Source: Candidatus Omnitrophota bacterium (lineage in GTDB: Bacteria > Omnitrophota > Gorgyraeia > Gygaellales > Profunditerraquicolaceae). From it: a stretch of 60,408 bases of DNA. The translations under genes and the position numbers were made by a program. The stretch is taken from positions 1 through 60,408 of the forward strand of contig JAPLLY010000036.1 in the NCBI GenBank assembly GCA_026387315.1, written 5' to 3'. Shown here piece after piece: positions 34,743 through 44,293 of this stretch (within the stretch, counting starts at the first letter, position 1; every line of letters starts with the position of its first letter). Under the pieces are notes generated by a model that had not been told where the DNA came from, ran no database searches, and was given only the letters and a program-made list of their open reading frames with translations.

Positions 34743-35806
34743 AAATTCCAAAAGTTGCTTTGATTACAGGTATTACCGGTCAGGATGGGGCATATCTGGC
34801 TGAATTTCTTTTAAATAAAGGATATATCGTCCATGGTATCAGGCGGCGCACTTCTCTTTTTAACACTGCCCGGATAGATCATCTTTTGCAAGATGTCCAT
34901 ACGCAAAATGTCCGTCTTTTTCTTCACCATGGCGATATGACGGATTCAACCAGTCTTATCCGGGTTATCCGGCAGACGCAGCCTGATGAGATATACAATT
35001 TAGCGGCTCAAAGCCATGTCGCGGTGTCATTTGAAGAGCCCGAATATACTGCTGATTCTGACGCGTTGGGAGCTTTGCGAATACTGGAGGCAATCCGGAT
35101 ACTTGGGCTGGAGCAAAAGACGCGCTATTATCAGGCTTCCACTTCTGAGCTTTTTGGCCTTGCGCAAGAGGTTCCTCAAAAGGAAACAACCCCATTTTAC
35201 CCCCGTTCGCCATACGCGGTGGCCAAGCTTTATGCTTATTGGATTACGATTAATTATCGCGAAGCGTATGGTATATTCGCCTGCAACGGTATTTTGTTTA
35301 ACCATGAGTCACCGGTGCGGGGGGAGCTTTTTGTGAGCCGTAAGATTACCCGGGCCCTGGCTCGGATTAAGCTCGGCCTGCAGGAGCGCCTTTATCTTGG
35401 TAATTTAAACGCGAAACGTGATTGGGGCCACGCCAGAGATTATGTTGAGGCGCAATGGCTGATGTTGCAACAGGAAAAACCGGAAGACCTGGTGATTGCT
35501 ACCGGAGAGAATCATAGTGTGCGTGAATTCGTGGAATTAGCGGCAACTGAACTTGGCATTCAAATTACTTGGAAAGGGAAGGGGATGAATGAAAAAGGCT
35601 ACACCCGGCAAGGCCGCCAGATTGTTACCGTGGACCAGCGTTATTTCCGGCCGACAGAAGTGGAAACATTGCTTGGCGATGCGAGCAAAGCAAGGGCTAA
35701 ATTAGGGTGGGTTCCTAAGACTAATTTCCGTGAACTTGTTACCGAAATGGTGAGGGAAGATTTAAAGGATGCCAAACGGCAGGAGCTAATTAAGAAACAT
35801 GTTTAA
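34739..35806 (+). CDS. gmd: GDP-mannose 4,6-dehydratase
   Basis: 355 residues from ATG 34739, chosen for its GGAG at 7 bases and overlap with the preceding stop. It has the Gmd signature GITGQDG at 11-17, [15 protein letters not shown] near 36-50 (the RR segment that contacts the second NADP in tetramers), [15 protein letters not shown] near 87-101, STSE at 134-137 and Y159/K163. It converts GDP-mannose to GDP-4-keto-6-deoxymannose, the substrate for ColD-, Fcl- and Rmd-like enzymes, all of which have candidates in this window. A more divergent copy is at 46957. Confidence 0.92.
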   Translation: MKIPKVALITGITGQDGAYLAEFLLNKGYIVHGIRRRTSLFNTARIDHLLQDVHTQNVRLFLHHGDMTDSTSLIRVIRQTQPDEIYNLAAQSHVAVSFEEPEYTADSDALGALRILEAIRILGLEQKTRYYQASTSELFGLAQEVPQKETTPFYPRSPYAVAKLYAYWITINYREAYGIFACNGILFNHESPVRGELFVSRKITRALARIKLGLQERLYLGNLNAKRDWGHARDYVEAQWLMLQQEKPEDLVIATGENHSVREFVELAATELGIQITWKGKGMNEKGYTRQGRQIVTVDQRYFRPTEVETLLGDASKARAKLGWVPKTNFRELVTEMVREDLKDAKRQELIKKHV

Positions 35807-35819
35807 TGGAATATGTTAA

Positions 35820-36545
35820 ATGGGTAATGTGCTGGCGATGAAAGTTTTGCAAGATAAATTACAGATATCTAAAGCACGCCAGGAATTAATAAAAAAAGGC
35901 ATCTCTTTTGTTGATTCTCCTTTAAAATTATTAATTAGAAGACTTAAGCTTATATCGTCAATCGCCATAGGAGATATGTTGAAAAGTTGGGATGTGCTTT
36001 CTAGCCTGGATTTTGTTGAGAGGAACGTGCAAAAGAATGAATCGATACTGGATATTGGTTGTTATGCGTCGGAGCTGATTGTTGCGTTACATAAATTAGG
36101 TTATTCAAATTTAACTGGTGTAGATTTGAATGTAAATTTGCGGAAAATGCCTTACCAGGATTTTATTCGCTATGAGATTAATGATTTTATGCGGACCTCT
36201 TTTGTGGATGCGTCGTTTAAGGCGATAACATCAATTTCGGTGATCGAACACGGTTTCGATGAAGAATTATTATTGAAAGAGGTGTCTCGCCTTTTGAAGC
36301 CGAGCGGTTATTTTATCGCATCATTCGATTACTGGCCGGAGAAAATTGATACAAAAGGCATAAGATTATTCGGGATGGATTGGAATATCTTTTCTAAGGA
36401 TGAAATTGTTGGTTTCATCGCTAAAGCGGCAGGTTATGGTTTATTGCCAGCCGGAGATATAATGTACAGCGTTAAAGATAAGCCGATTGATTGCCAGGAA
36501 AAGCAATATACATTTGCCTGGTTAGTGCTTAGGAAGCTTGCATGA
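35820..36545 (+). CDS. Class I SAM-dependent methyltransferase
   Basis: 241 residues. The SAM loop is LDIGCYASELIVAL (near 77-90), followed by LTGVDLNVNL and SISVIEHGFDEE, then a typical LKEVSRLLKPSGYFIASFDYWPE block. An alternative ATG at 35838 is possible. The gene is linked by a 4 bp overlap to a glycosyltransferase, so it probably methylates a sugar residue of the same glycan. GCxxG is present as GCYAS, so the second glycine is lost but the fold is clear. Confidence 0.8.
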   Translation: MGNVLAMKVLQDKLQISKARQELIKKGISFVDSPLKLLIRRLKLISSIAIGDMLKSWDVLSSLDFVERNVQKNESILDIGCYASELIVALHKLGYSNLTGVDLNVNLRKMPYQDFIRYEINDFMRTSFVDASFKAITSISVIEHGFDEELLLKEVSRLLKPSGYFIASFDYWPEKIDTKGIRLFGMDWNIFSKDEIVGFIAKAAGYGLLPAGDIMYSVKDKPIDCQEKQYTFAWLVLRKLA

Positions 36546-37636
36546 ATGCGCGAATTTTAATAGTTACGGGTTCTTATCCGCCGATGAGATGCGGGATTGG
36601 CGACTATAGCTGTAACCTGGCTAAGGCGCTGGCAGCGGACCCGGAAATTCATATTGGCGTACTTACCAGCGCCTGTGTTGGCAAAATAAGTAATTCAGTT
36701 GGGATTGATTTTTTCCCCATTATAAAAAAGTGGAATTTTGCTGAAATATTAAAGTTTATAAAAATTATCAGAAGTTGGAAACCGGATATAGTGCATATCC
36801 AGTATCCGACTCAAGGTTATGGGAAGGGGTTTCTGCCTTGGATTTTGCCGATGGTTTCCTTTATGATGAAAAAGAAGATTATACAGACTTGGCATGAGGG
36901 ATATGGCAGAAGAAATGCTCCGCAGCTTTTTCTCAAATCAATTGTACCAGGCGGGTTGATTCTAGTGAGGCCTAACTTTAAAGAAAACTTGCATCCGTTG
37001 CTGCGTTGGGCTTTATGGGATAAGAAACCAGTGCTTATACCGAATGCTTCGGTTATTCCTCGCATTGATTTAGATGAGGGGCAAAAGAACGCATTGAGAA
37101 AGCAATATTTGCAAGGACAGCAACGATTGATTGTTTTTTTCGGTTTCGTATATCCCCATAAAGGCGTAGAATTGTTATTTGAAATTGCCGATCCGGCTTT
37201 GGATCAGATTATTGTAGCCGGCCAAATTGACGAAAACTCAAGTTATTCGCAAAAAATTAAAAGGATTGCTTCGTCTAAATCATGGTTAAATAAATTGACC
37301 ATTACCGGATTCCTTCCCGCAATTGAAGTTGCTAAACTATTAACGGCCGCGGATGCTGTAATCCTGCCTTTTCGAACTGGCGCCGGTGAATGGAATACTT
37401 CAATTCATGGAGCGGTATTAAGCGGGGCGTTTGTAATCACGACATCGCTAACTAAAAGCGGGTATGACAAAAAACGCAATGTGTATTTTGCGAAAGTAGA
37501 TGATGTTCAAGAGATGCGCTCGGCTCTGGTTGCTTACGCGGGAACGCGTAGAGAATATGATGTTGATATTGATGTAGATGAATGGCGAAAGATTGCCGAT
37601 GAACATTGTTTATTATATAAAATTTCTTTGTCTTGA
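36542..37636 (+). CDS. GT4-type glycosyltransferase
   Basis: A 364-residue GT-B enzyme. Residues near 7-27 (TGSYPPMRCGIGDYSCNLAKAL) form the acceptor-side glycine-rich start, and RLIVFFGFVYPHKGVELLFEI near 197-217 begins the second Rossmann domain. ADAVILPFRTGAGEWNTSIHGAVLSG near 277-302 is the donor-binding helix, where the usual ExxxxxE is replaced by a Ser/His variant, as in some family members. Start ATGA overlaps the methyltransferase stop. Confidence 0.85.
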   Translation: MNARILIVTGSYPPMRCGIGDYSCNLAKALAADPEIHIGVLTSACVGKISNSVGIDFFPIIKKWNFAEILKFIKIIRSWKPDIVHIQYPTQGYGKGFLPWILPMVSFMMKKKIIQTWHEGYGRRNAPQLFLKSIVPGGLILVRPNFKENLHPLLRWALWDKKPVLIPNASVIPRIDLDEGQKNALRKQYLQGQQRLIVFFGFVYPHKGVELLFEIADPALDQIIVAGQIDENSSYSQKIKRIASSKSWLNKLTITGFLPAIEVAKLLTAADAVILPFRTGAGEWNTSIHGAVLSGAFVITTSLTKSGYDKKRNVYFAKVDDVQEMRSALVAYAGTRREYDVDIDVDEWRKIADEHCLLYKISLS

Positions 37637-37683
37637 TGACTAATATAAAATGTTTTATGAATAATCAGAAGGAAGGTTTTTCA

Positions 37684-39201
37684 ATGTGGGCTAAATATGA
37701 GTGGGCCATTTTGATGGTCGTCGTCCTATTGGGGTTTGCTATGCGGTTGTATGGGATTAATCTGCCGTTAATTGAGAGTCATCAAGCACGCCAGGCCCAG
37801 ACGGCCGTGATGGCGCGTAATCTATACGAAGATAATATGGATATATTTCATACGCGGCTTGATTTTTTTGGGCAAACGCCTGGTTACGTTATTTTGGAAT
37901 TCCCGCTGATGCATGCAATAACTGCGTTGCTATATTATCTTTTTGGCGCGCATGAGATAATTGGCCGCTTAGTAAGTGTGGTATTTTCTGTCGGAGCTAT
38001 GTTTCTGATGTATGGCCTGGCACGCCAGTTCTTATCGGTGGTTGGCGCTTTGGCGGCACTGATTTTGTACGCATTTTCGCCAATGAATATTTTCTTTAGC
38101 CGCGCATTTATGCCTGAATCATCAATGATGTTTTTTATGATTGGCGCGGTTTATTTCTTTTTAAGATGGCTAGACAAAAAGTTCTTAGTTTTATATCTTA
38201 CTGCAATAATATTTGCAGCTTTTGCCTGTTTAGCGAAACCAACGGCAGCTCTTATATTTGCACCGATACTTGCAGCTTGGTTTCTTAAAGATAAATGGGG
38301 CCTATTTAAGCGTTTTGATTTTTGGCTTTATATATTATTAGCTGTGACGCCCGGGATTCTTTGGGCAGCGTACGCTAATTATTTTAATTCGACGCTTTCC
38401 TATGGCACAGGCGGTTTTAGTGATAGTTGGATAGAGATCCTAAGGACGCGCGGTATTATAAGGCACTGGTTTAGTCCCAAGTTTTATGGATTTGTAGGAG
38501 GTTCAATTATATTTTTGCTTCTTACCCCGCTTGGTTTTATAGGAACAGCAGCGGGGGTTTTTTGTGTCAAGAAAGGAGACCGGGGTAAGATCTTGTGTGC
38601 ATGGCTTGCCGCGATCATTATCTATTTTTATCTTCTTGCCGGGCCTAACAGCGGGCACATTTACTATCATCTGCATTTGCTTCCATTAGCCGTAATTTTT
38701 TTTGGTTATGCCGTTGAATGGCCTTTGGGTAAACGCAGCTTCATTAAGGAGATGTTTAAAAGAAAATTATTTATCTGGTTGGGAGCAGGCCTTGTTCTTT
38801 TAATTTTAGTTGGTTATGGAATAGGGTACTTTAAATACTTCAAGTACATGTATAGTAACAGAATGCCTTATGTGTTGGAAGTCTCAGAGATGATCAAAAA
38901 AAATGCGCCTGGAAACCGTTTAATTATTGACAATGGATCGGGACATTTAACATCAGTGATCTCGTATTATTCTCATAGCAAGGTACAGCCTTTTGGCATG
39001 AGTGGTTCGGTAATCGCGGAGCTAGAAAGGCTTCGTACGCTCGGTGCGACGACATTTGTAACAATGGAGACAGCTTATGGCAATAGTATTCAGGCAACAA
39101 AAGGGGATAAAGGTTTCTGGAATTATTTAAATGAAAATTATAAAGCGATTGCCATAACCGAGCACTATCTTATTTTTGATCTAAGAAACTCCATACGATA
39201 G
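37684..39201 (+). CDS. ArnT-like membrane glycosyltransferase (GT-C, PMT_2)
   Basis: 505 residues from the ATG at 37684, preferred because GAAGGAAGG lies just upstream and the first helix follows at once; an upstream ATG at 37633 (overlapping the previous stop) would add 17 residues. There is one N-terminal membrane segment, then a first outer loop with ESHQARQAQTA and a total of about 11-12 segments. A C-terminal periplasmic tail is rich in beta structure. It transfers a sugar from a polyprenyl phosphate carrier on the outside of the inner membrane. The loop residues differ from the DD pair of classic PMT, with E/H-R instead. Confidence 0.78.
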   Translation: MWAKYEWAILMVVVLLGFAMRLYGINLPLIESHQARQAQTAVMARNLYEDNMDIFHTRLDFFGQTPGYVILEFPLMHAITALLYYLFGAHEIIGRLVSVVFSVGAMFLMYGLARQFLSVVGALAALILYAFSPMNIFFSRAFMPESSMMFFMIGAVYFFLRWLDKKFLVLYLTAIIFAAFACLAKPTAALIFAPILAAWFLKDKWGLFKRFDFWLYILLAVTPGILWAAYANYFNSTLSYGTGGFSDSWIEILRTRGIIRHWFSPKFYGFVGGSIIFLLLTPLGFIGTAAGVFCVKKGDRGKILCAWLAAIIIYFYLLAGPNSGHIYYHLHLLPLAVIFFGYAVEWPLGKRSFIKEMFKRKLFIWLGAGLVLLILVGYGIGYFKYFKYMYSNRMPYVLEVSEMIKKNAPGNRLIIDNGSGHLTSVISYYSHSKVQPFGMSGSVIAELERLRTLGATTFVTMETAYGNSIQATKGDKGFWNYLNENYKAIAITEHYLIFDLRNSIR

Positions 39202-39209
39202 GAGGAAAA

Positions 39210-39650
39210 ATGAACGAACCGCAATTAATCGAAGGCGGCTTGGCAGTAGACGACAGAGGAGAGGTTGGATTTATAAACGGGTTTAACTTTGATAAAGTAA
39301 AGCGCTTTTATTGGATCAGCAATCATAAATCAGGTTTTATACGCGCCTGGCATGCCCATAAAAAAGAGGCTAAACACGTCACGGTTGTGAGAGGATCTGT
39401 TTTAATCTGCGCGGTCAAAATCGATGATTGGAAGAATCCGTCTAAGGACAGTAAGGTATGGCGGTATACGCTTTCGGAGCATAAACCTTCGGTGTTATTC
39501 ATTCCTGCCGGATATGCTAATGGGTTTATGAATCTTACTGAAGATGCGAAACTCATTTTTTTCTCTACTTCTGATATAGAAGAGAGTAAGGGTGATGATT
39601 TTCGTTTTGATGCGCGGTACTGGGATCCGTGGCAGGTTGTCCAACGATAA
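39210..39650 (+). CDS. Cupin of the dTDP-sugar 3,5-epimerase/3,4-ketoisomerase type
   Basis: A 146-residue RmlC-like cupin. GFIRAWHAHKKEAKHVTVVRGSV (about 43-65) and FIPAGYANGFMNL (near 96-108) are the two beta-barrel motifs carrying the active-site histidines. It is closer to the short FdtA/WxcM-type isomerases and to sugar-epimerase family proteins than to RmlC. A strong AGGAGG precedes the ATG. It would act on a 4-keto sugar nucleotide; the adjacent epimerase (39663) is the natural partner. Confidence 0.75.
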   Translation: MNEPQLIEGGLAVDDRGEVGFINGFNFDKVKRFYWISNHKSGFIRAWHAHKKEAKHVTVVRGSVLICAVKIDDWKNPSKDSKVWRYTLSEHKPSVLFIPAGYANGFMNLTEDAKLIFFSTSDIEESKGDDFRFDARYWDPWQVVQR

Positions 39651-39662
39651 AAAAGGGAAAAG

Positions 39663-40637
39663 ATGAAAGTATTAGTTGTTGGAGGGGCAGGTTATCTTGG
39701 GGGAGCGGTTACCGATATATTATCGGGCACCAAACACGAAGTGCGCGTATATGATCTTTTACTATATGAAGAGACCTATCGTAAGAATGTGCCGTTTATT
39801 TATGGAGATATTCGGGATACTACTAAGCTTAAAGTGTCCTTAAAATGGGCTGATGTCGTTATCTGGCTTGCGGCATTAGTCGGGGATCCTGCTTGTAGTT
39901 TGAGCGCTCCGCTTACCCGTCAGATTAATACCGATTCATTACGTTTTCTAAAGGATAATTATTCCGGGAAGATTATTTTTATGTCTACTTGTTCTGTTTA
40001 TGGCGCAGCCAGCGGTGAATTGAATGAAACATCGCCGCTCAACCCTTTTTCTTCTTACGCGTTTTCTAAGCTTGAGGCGGAGAAGGTCCTTGAAGGAACC
40101 AATGCTTTAATTTTTCGCCTAGGCACTTTATTCGGAATTAGTGATGTTTTTTCCCGTATCCGTTTTGACCTAGTAGTTAATACTTTAGTTATGCGGGCGC
40201 TGATGCATGGCCGGATTAGCATTTTCGGCGGCCAGCAGTATCGCCCTCATTTGCATGTGCGGGATGCCGCGCAAACTATTTGTAGCTGCCTGGAGAAAAA
40301 TGCCAGTGGAATTTACAATCTGGCATCGGAAAATATTACTATCTTTGAGCTATCTACCCGGCTGAAATCATTTTTTCCGGAGTTAATTATTGAGGCTAGT
40401 GATACCGCGTTTCAGGATAATCGTAATTACCGGGTATCAAACGCTAAGGCAGTAAAAGATCTTGGTTTTAAGCCCCGTCTTTCAATTGAAGACGGGATTA
40501 GGGAGCTTAAGTCTGTGTTGGAAGAAGGACGGATAAAGAATTCATTTATCAGCAGGTTTTCTAATCTTCTATATTTAAAGCCATTGATTTCCGAATACAG
40601 TTCGCCTTTAGGAAAAGTCATTAAACAGAATATTTGA
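39663..40637 (+). CDS. NAD-dependent epimerase/dehydratase
   Basis: 324 residues. GGAGYLG at 7-13, STCSVYGA at about 106-113, and the catalytic pair in YAFSK (about 133-137) are intact. IFGGQQYRPHLHVRDAA matches the substrate-pocket region of reductase/epimerase family members related to GDP-4-keto-6-deoxymannose reductases and CDP-abequose synthase-like proteins. It starts 12 bp after the cupin and is followed after 4 bp by a GT2, in a compact operon. Probable 4-reductase or 4-epimerase. Confidence 0.8.
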   Translation: MKVLVVGGAGYLGGAVTDILSGTKHEVRVYDLLLYEETYRKNVPFIYGDIRDTTKLKVSLKWADVVIWLAALVGDPACSLSAPLTRQINTDSLRFLKDNYSGKIIFMSTCSVYGAASGELNETSPLNPFSSYAFSKLEAEKVLEGTNALIFRLGTLFGISDVFSRIRFDLVVNTLVMRALMHGRISIFGGQQYRPHLHVRDAAQTICSCLEKNASGIYNLASENITIFELSTRLKSFFPELIIEASDTAFQDNRNYRVSNAKAVKDLGFKPRLSIEDGIRELKSVLEEGRIKNSFISRFSNLLYLKPLISEYSSPLGKVIKQNI

Positions 40638-40641
40638 GGCC

Positions 40642-41367
40642 ATGAACGAGCTTTCGATTATTGTCCCCTGTATTTATTCTACTTACCGCTTACCGCGGCT
40701 AATCGATGAATTATCCGCTTATTTGATGGCTAATCCCGCGGATATCGATCTAATCGTGGTGGCTAACGAACAGGCAGTTAATGCTGAAGAAGTGGTCGCT
40801 TATGTGCGTAGTAAATATCCTTGGATTAAATTTACTATGCTGCGCCTTAATGGCAGCCTGCGCAGTTACGGAGCGTTGGTCAGGTTCGGTTTGGCGTATT
40901 CTACCAGCCAGTATGCCGTATTGCTTTCCGCGCACGGTGACGATGATATTAGCCTGATACCGCGTATGTTGACAGAGATGCGTAAAGGAATTCAGGTGGT
41001 CCAAGCTGTTAGATATGTTAATGAGAATAGTAAGAAGGGTATTCAATTCAGGTTCAAATTGTATCAGTATATTTACCGAGGCTTGACTAGATTATTGCTA
41101 GGGCTTAACATTAATGATTCTACGTATAGTTTTAAAATGTTCGACCGGGTTTTTTTGCAGGCGCTGGGGCTTTCCCAGAACGGTTTCAGTATTTCTCCGG
41201 AAATTACCTTTAAAGCCTTGCTGGCTAAAGGAAAAGTTACTTATTTAGTTTCTTCTTGCAAAAATGTTCCTCTGAATAGGGATTTTAAGCTATATAAAGA
41301 AGGTATTGGTTATCTTTGGCTTCTTTACCGGGGCTTTTTACATTGTTTAGGCATTAGCTGGTTCTAA
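40642..41367 (+). CDS. Glycosyltransferase family 2, short
   Basis: 241 residues. ELSIIVPCIYSTYRLPRLIDEL (about 3-24) gives the nucleotide-binding start and LLSAHGDDDISLIPRML near 94-110 the acidic triad. A YSFKMFDRVF segment and a hydrophobic C-terminus follow, as in polyprenyl-phosphate glycosyltransferases. With the next gene it makes a pair of DPM1-size enzymes that may charge the lipid carrier used by the GT-C proteins (5765, 37684). Confidence 0.8.
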   Translation: MNELSIIVPCIYSTYRLPRLIDELSAYLMANPADIDLIVVANEQAVNAEEVVAYVRSKYPWIKFTMLRLNGSLRSYGALVRFGLAYSTSQYAVLLSAHGDDDISLIPRMLTEMRKGIQVVQAVRYVNENSKKGIQFRFKLYQYIYRGLTRLLLGLNINDSTYSFKMFDRVFLQALGLSQNGFSISPEITFKALLAKGKVTYLVSSCKNVPLNRDFKLYKEGIGYLWLLYRGFLHCLGISWF

Positions 41368-41373
41368 ATAATT

Positions 41374-42105
41374 ATGCGCGCTTGTATAGTAATACCAATG
41401 TATAATGAAGAGCGGATTGTTCGTCAGAGTATTAAGACGATACTGGGGTATCTGAAACAACTACCGCTTGAAGTCAAGCTGGTGGTGGTTGATGATGGGT
41501 CGCAAGACCGCACGCGCGCGCTGCTGGAAGAATACCGCGCTGAGGATCCTGGCCGGTTAATTCTGATATCCCATCAGCATAATTTGGGCTATGGGGCAGC
41601 ATTACGCACTGGAATCGCCTTTGCTATACAAAACGGTTTTGAATATGCAGTGTTCATGGATAGTGATTTAACCAATCATCCCAAATATCTTACTAATTTT
41701 TACGATTTGATGCTTAAAGGTTATGATTACATTAAGGCTAGCCGTTATATCCCGGGTGCGGGGGTCTTGGGTGTTCCTTGGCATCGCAAGTTAATATCAT
41801 CGTGGGGGAATAGGGCGGCCAGGTTGTTATTTGGTTTGCCTCTGCATGACTTGACTAATGGTTTTCGCGCTGTCAAAACCGCTATTTTAAGCAAGATTGA
41901 ACTTACGGAGAACGGATTCGCGCTGATTTTGGAAGAATTGTTTTTGTCTAAGCCGCTAGTGCGTTCTTACGCCGAAATTCCGTATGTGCTGACTAGCAGA
42001 ACTGAAGGGCAAGGCAAGACGCATTTTACCTACGATTTTAAGACTTATTTTGCCTATTTGAAATACGCCATAAGAAGTTTAGGTAAACGCAGGCCTGTTG
42101 TATAA
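41374..42105 (+). CDS. Polyprenyl-phosphate glycosyltransferase (DPM1-like GT2)
   Basis: 243 residues. CIVIPMYNEERIV at 4-16, VVVDDGSQDRTR near 38-49, HNLGYGAALRTGIAFA near 68-83 and MDSDL near 94 match dolichyl-phosphate mannosyltransferase-like proteins. There are no C-terminal membrane helices, so it is the soluble form. It is expected to make a polyprenyl-phosphate sugar donor for the periplasmic GT-C enzymes. Six bases separate it from the preceding GT2 and 15 from the following C-methyltransferase. Confidence 0.87.
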   Translation: MRACIVIPMYNEERIVRQSIKTILGYLKQLPLEVKLVVVDDGSQDRTRALLEEYRAEDPGRLILISHQHNLGYGAALRTGIAFAIQNGFEYAVFMDSDLTNHPKYLTNFYDLMLKGYDYIKASRYIPGAGVLGVPWHRKLISSWGNRAARLLFGLPLHDLTNGFRAVKTAILSKIELTENGFALILEELFLSKPLVRSYAEIPYVLTSRTEGQGKTHFTYDFKTYFAYLKYAIRSLGKRRPVV

Positions 42106-42120
42106 ATTGAAAGGAAAATA

Positions 42121-43398
42121 ATGAAGATTAAAGATAAGCCATTGGGAAAATTTATTCAAAGGAGATCATGCAGGTTTTGTGAGAGTAAAAATCTGGTGAA
42201 AGTGCTGGATTTTGGTGTTGTGCCTTTGGCCGGAGCGTTTCTGAAAGAATCTGAATTCATAAATGAGAAATTTTACCCGTTAGAGCTTAATTTCTGCAAA
42301 GACTGTTGTTTGGTACAGGTTAGTAATGTTGTGCCAGCTGAAGTGCTTTTCAAGAACTACTTTTATTTTTCTTCCGCGATCAAAACTTTGGTTGAGCATC
42401 TGGCGGATTTTGCCCGGGAAACCAACAATCGTTTCCTTAAAGGAAGGGTGAATCCTTCAGTGTTTGAGATTGGTTGTAATGATGGCGTAATGCTTAAGCC
42501 ATTTGCTAAGCTTGGAGTTAAGGCTGTAGGGATTGATCCGGCTACTAATGTGGTTAATTCCATTGATTCTAAAGAAATCACCGTGATTAACGATTATTTT
42601 AGCGAACCTGTGGCAGAAAGACTACGCCGCAAGCAAGGGCAGTTTGACGCGATTACCTCAAGCTATTCATTCGCCCATATAGATAATATGATTAGTGTAA
42701 TTAAGGGCGTTAAAATCTTGCTTAAAGATGATGGTGTTTTTATTTTTGAGGTTTATTACCTTGGGACGCTGATTGAAGAGATGCAGTATGACATGATCTA
42801 CCATGAGCATATGAACTATTATTCTCTGATGGCCTTGGATAATTTTCTCGGAGCCCAGGGCATGGAAATATTTGATATTATTTTTACGCCGGGCGTGCGT
42901 TCAGGGGCAGTGCGTTTTTACGCGCGTAATATCGGTAAACGAAATGAGCCTGTTTCCGGTGCGGTTAAAAAGATGCGCAGCGATGAAGTCAGCCGCGGTT
43001 ATGACAAGGAACAAACGTTTATTAGCTACGCCAATAAGGTTGAAAAGACCCGCGCGGAATTATTAAAGGTCCTTGATGGTTTTAAAAGGCAAGGCAAGGT
43101 TATTATTGGATATGGCGCTTCCGGCAGGGGGACGATGATTATGAATTTTTGCGGTATCGATGGTAAATATCTTGATTATGTGGTTGATGACGCGCCGGCA
43201 AAACATGGTTTTTATACTCCCGGCACGCATGTGCTTATTAAGCCATGGGAAGCGGTTAAGGATGGACCTTTTCCGGAATACGCGCTTTTGTTTGCCTGGA
43301 GTTTTATTAATGAAGTCAAAAAACGCCGTAGTGATTATCTTGAGGCCGGTGGAAAATTTATTGTTCCTTTGCCGGAGGTACAAATTGCCGGAAAATAA
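42121..43398 (+). CDS. Nucleotide-sugar C-methyltransferase (NovU/TylCIII type), copy 1
   Basis: 425 residues in three parts. An N-terminal zinc-ribbon has C17, C20, C59 and C62. A SAM-binding fold follows with VFEIGCNDGVML (near 114), then a C-terminal domain with GYGASGRGTMIMNF (near 321) and FTPGTH-like FYTPGTHVLIKP. In characterised relatives this family transfers a methyl to C3 of a 4-keto-6-deoxy sugar nucleotide, giving a branched sugar. AAGGAAAATA precedes the ATG. The next gene starts inside its end (14 bp). A related enzyme is at 47945, so two branched sugars or two steps are possible. Confidence 0.87.
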   Translation: MKIKDKPLGKFIQRRSCRFCESKNLVKVLDFGVVPLAGAFLKESEFINEKFYPLELNFCKDCCLVQVSNVVPAEVLFKNYFYFSSAIKTLVEHLADFARETNNRFLKGRVNPSVFEIGCNDGVMLKPFAKLGVKAVGIDPATNVVNSIDSKEITVINDYFSEPVAERLRRKQGQFDAITSSYSFAHIDNMISVIKGVKILLKDDGVFIFEVYYLGTLIEEMQYDMIYHEHMNYYSLMALDNFLGAQGMEIFDIIFTPGVRSGAVRFYARNIGKRNEPVSGAVKKMRSDEVSRGYDKEQTFISYANKVEKTRAELLKVLDGFKRQGKVIIGYGASGRGTMIMNFCGIDGKYLDYVVDDAPAKHGFYTPGTHVLIKPWEAVKDGPFPEYALLFAWSFINEVKKRRSDYLEAGGKFIVPLPEVQIAGK

Positions 43399-44266
43399 AA
43401 TAAAGATACTGGTATTGGGCGCCACTGGAATGCTTGGCCAGATGGTTATGAAGTATTTAGCTCGCGACTGGGGTTTTTCTGTTTTTGGGACACAGCCTCA
43501 AAGAAATGGAAAATGGCTCTATTTAGACGCGCTCAAGGGAGGTAAACACCTTAAAAGAATTTTTAATAACAGAGGGTTTGATTACTGTATCAACTGTATT
43601 GGTATTACTAAGAATAAAATTGATGAGGCTGATGTTGTGTCGGCTGCCAAAACGATTAAGATTAACGCGTTATTTCCACACGAACTTTCTTTTTTGGCCG
43701 CTAAAAACGGCATTAAGGTAATACAAATTTCTTCGGATGGAGTTTTCTCCGGTAAAAATAAATTTTATGATGAAAGTTTTCCCTGTGACTGCCAGGATGT
43801 ATATGGTAGGAGTAAGGTTTTAGGAGAAGTAGACGCGCCGGATTTCCTTAATATCCGTTGTTCTATTGTCGGGCCAAGTCCGTTTGAAAAAGGAGGGTTA
43901 TACCAATGGTTTATATCGCAGCCGAATGGCGCGAAAGTCCCGGGATATACGAATCATATCTGGAATGGTGTTACCACGCTGCAGTTTGCCCAACTTTGCC
44001 GCTTGATTATAAGAAAAGATATTTTCAAGCGGATGAGAAAAGAATCAAAGGTATTTCATTTTGCGCCAAACCAGCCGGTTACAAAATATGAGCTGATTGT
44101 TTTGCTTAAAAAGGTTCTTGATAAGGACATAACAGTCGTTCGCGCAACCAGCGGTTCTAAAGCGGTAAAAAGGATTCTGATTTCAAAGTATGCTATTATG
44201 AAAAAGCTGTATCCGCGTGTTGTTCCTATGGTATCGGCGTTAAAGGAAATGGTTAGAGGTTTTTAG
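43385..44266 (+). CDS. RmlD-like nucleotide-sugar reductase
   Basis: 293 residues starting at TTG 43385, decided by a perfect GGAGG six bases upstream (43374-43378) and by the Rossmann strand KILVLGATGMLG just after; a frame reaching back to 43160 lies over the methyltransferase and has no site. It has ISSDGVFSG near 116 and Y/K in YGRSK near 141. It resembles dTDP-4-keto-rhamnose reductase and the FnlB/WbjC step of UDP-L-FucNAc synthesis, the latter favoured by the WecB-type epimerase that follows after 27 bp. Confidence 0.8.
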   Translation: MPENKIKILVLGATGMLGQMVMKYLARDWGFSVFGTQPQRNGKWLYLDALKGGKHLKRIFNNRGFDYCINCIGITKNKIDEADVVSAAKTIKINALFPHELSFLAAKNGIKVIQISSDGVFSGKNKFYDESFPCDCQDVYGRSKVLGEVDAPDFLNIRCSIVGPSPFEKGGLYQWFISQPNGAKVPGYTNHIWNGVTTLQFAQLCRLIIRKDIFKRMRKESKVFHFAPNQPVTKYELIVLLKKVLDKDITVVRATSGSKAVKRILISKYAIMKKLYPRVVPMVSALKEMVRGF

Positions 44267-44293
44267 ATATAATCGGCAGAAAGGAAAAGGAGA

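Noticed and set aside
43160-43384. Longer start for the RmlD-like reductase
   Set aside because: The extra part lies over the C-methyltransferase gene and reads as low-complexity residues; the TTG at 43385 has GGAGG at ideal spacing.
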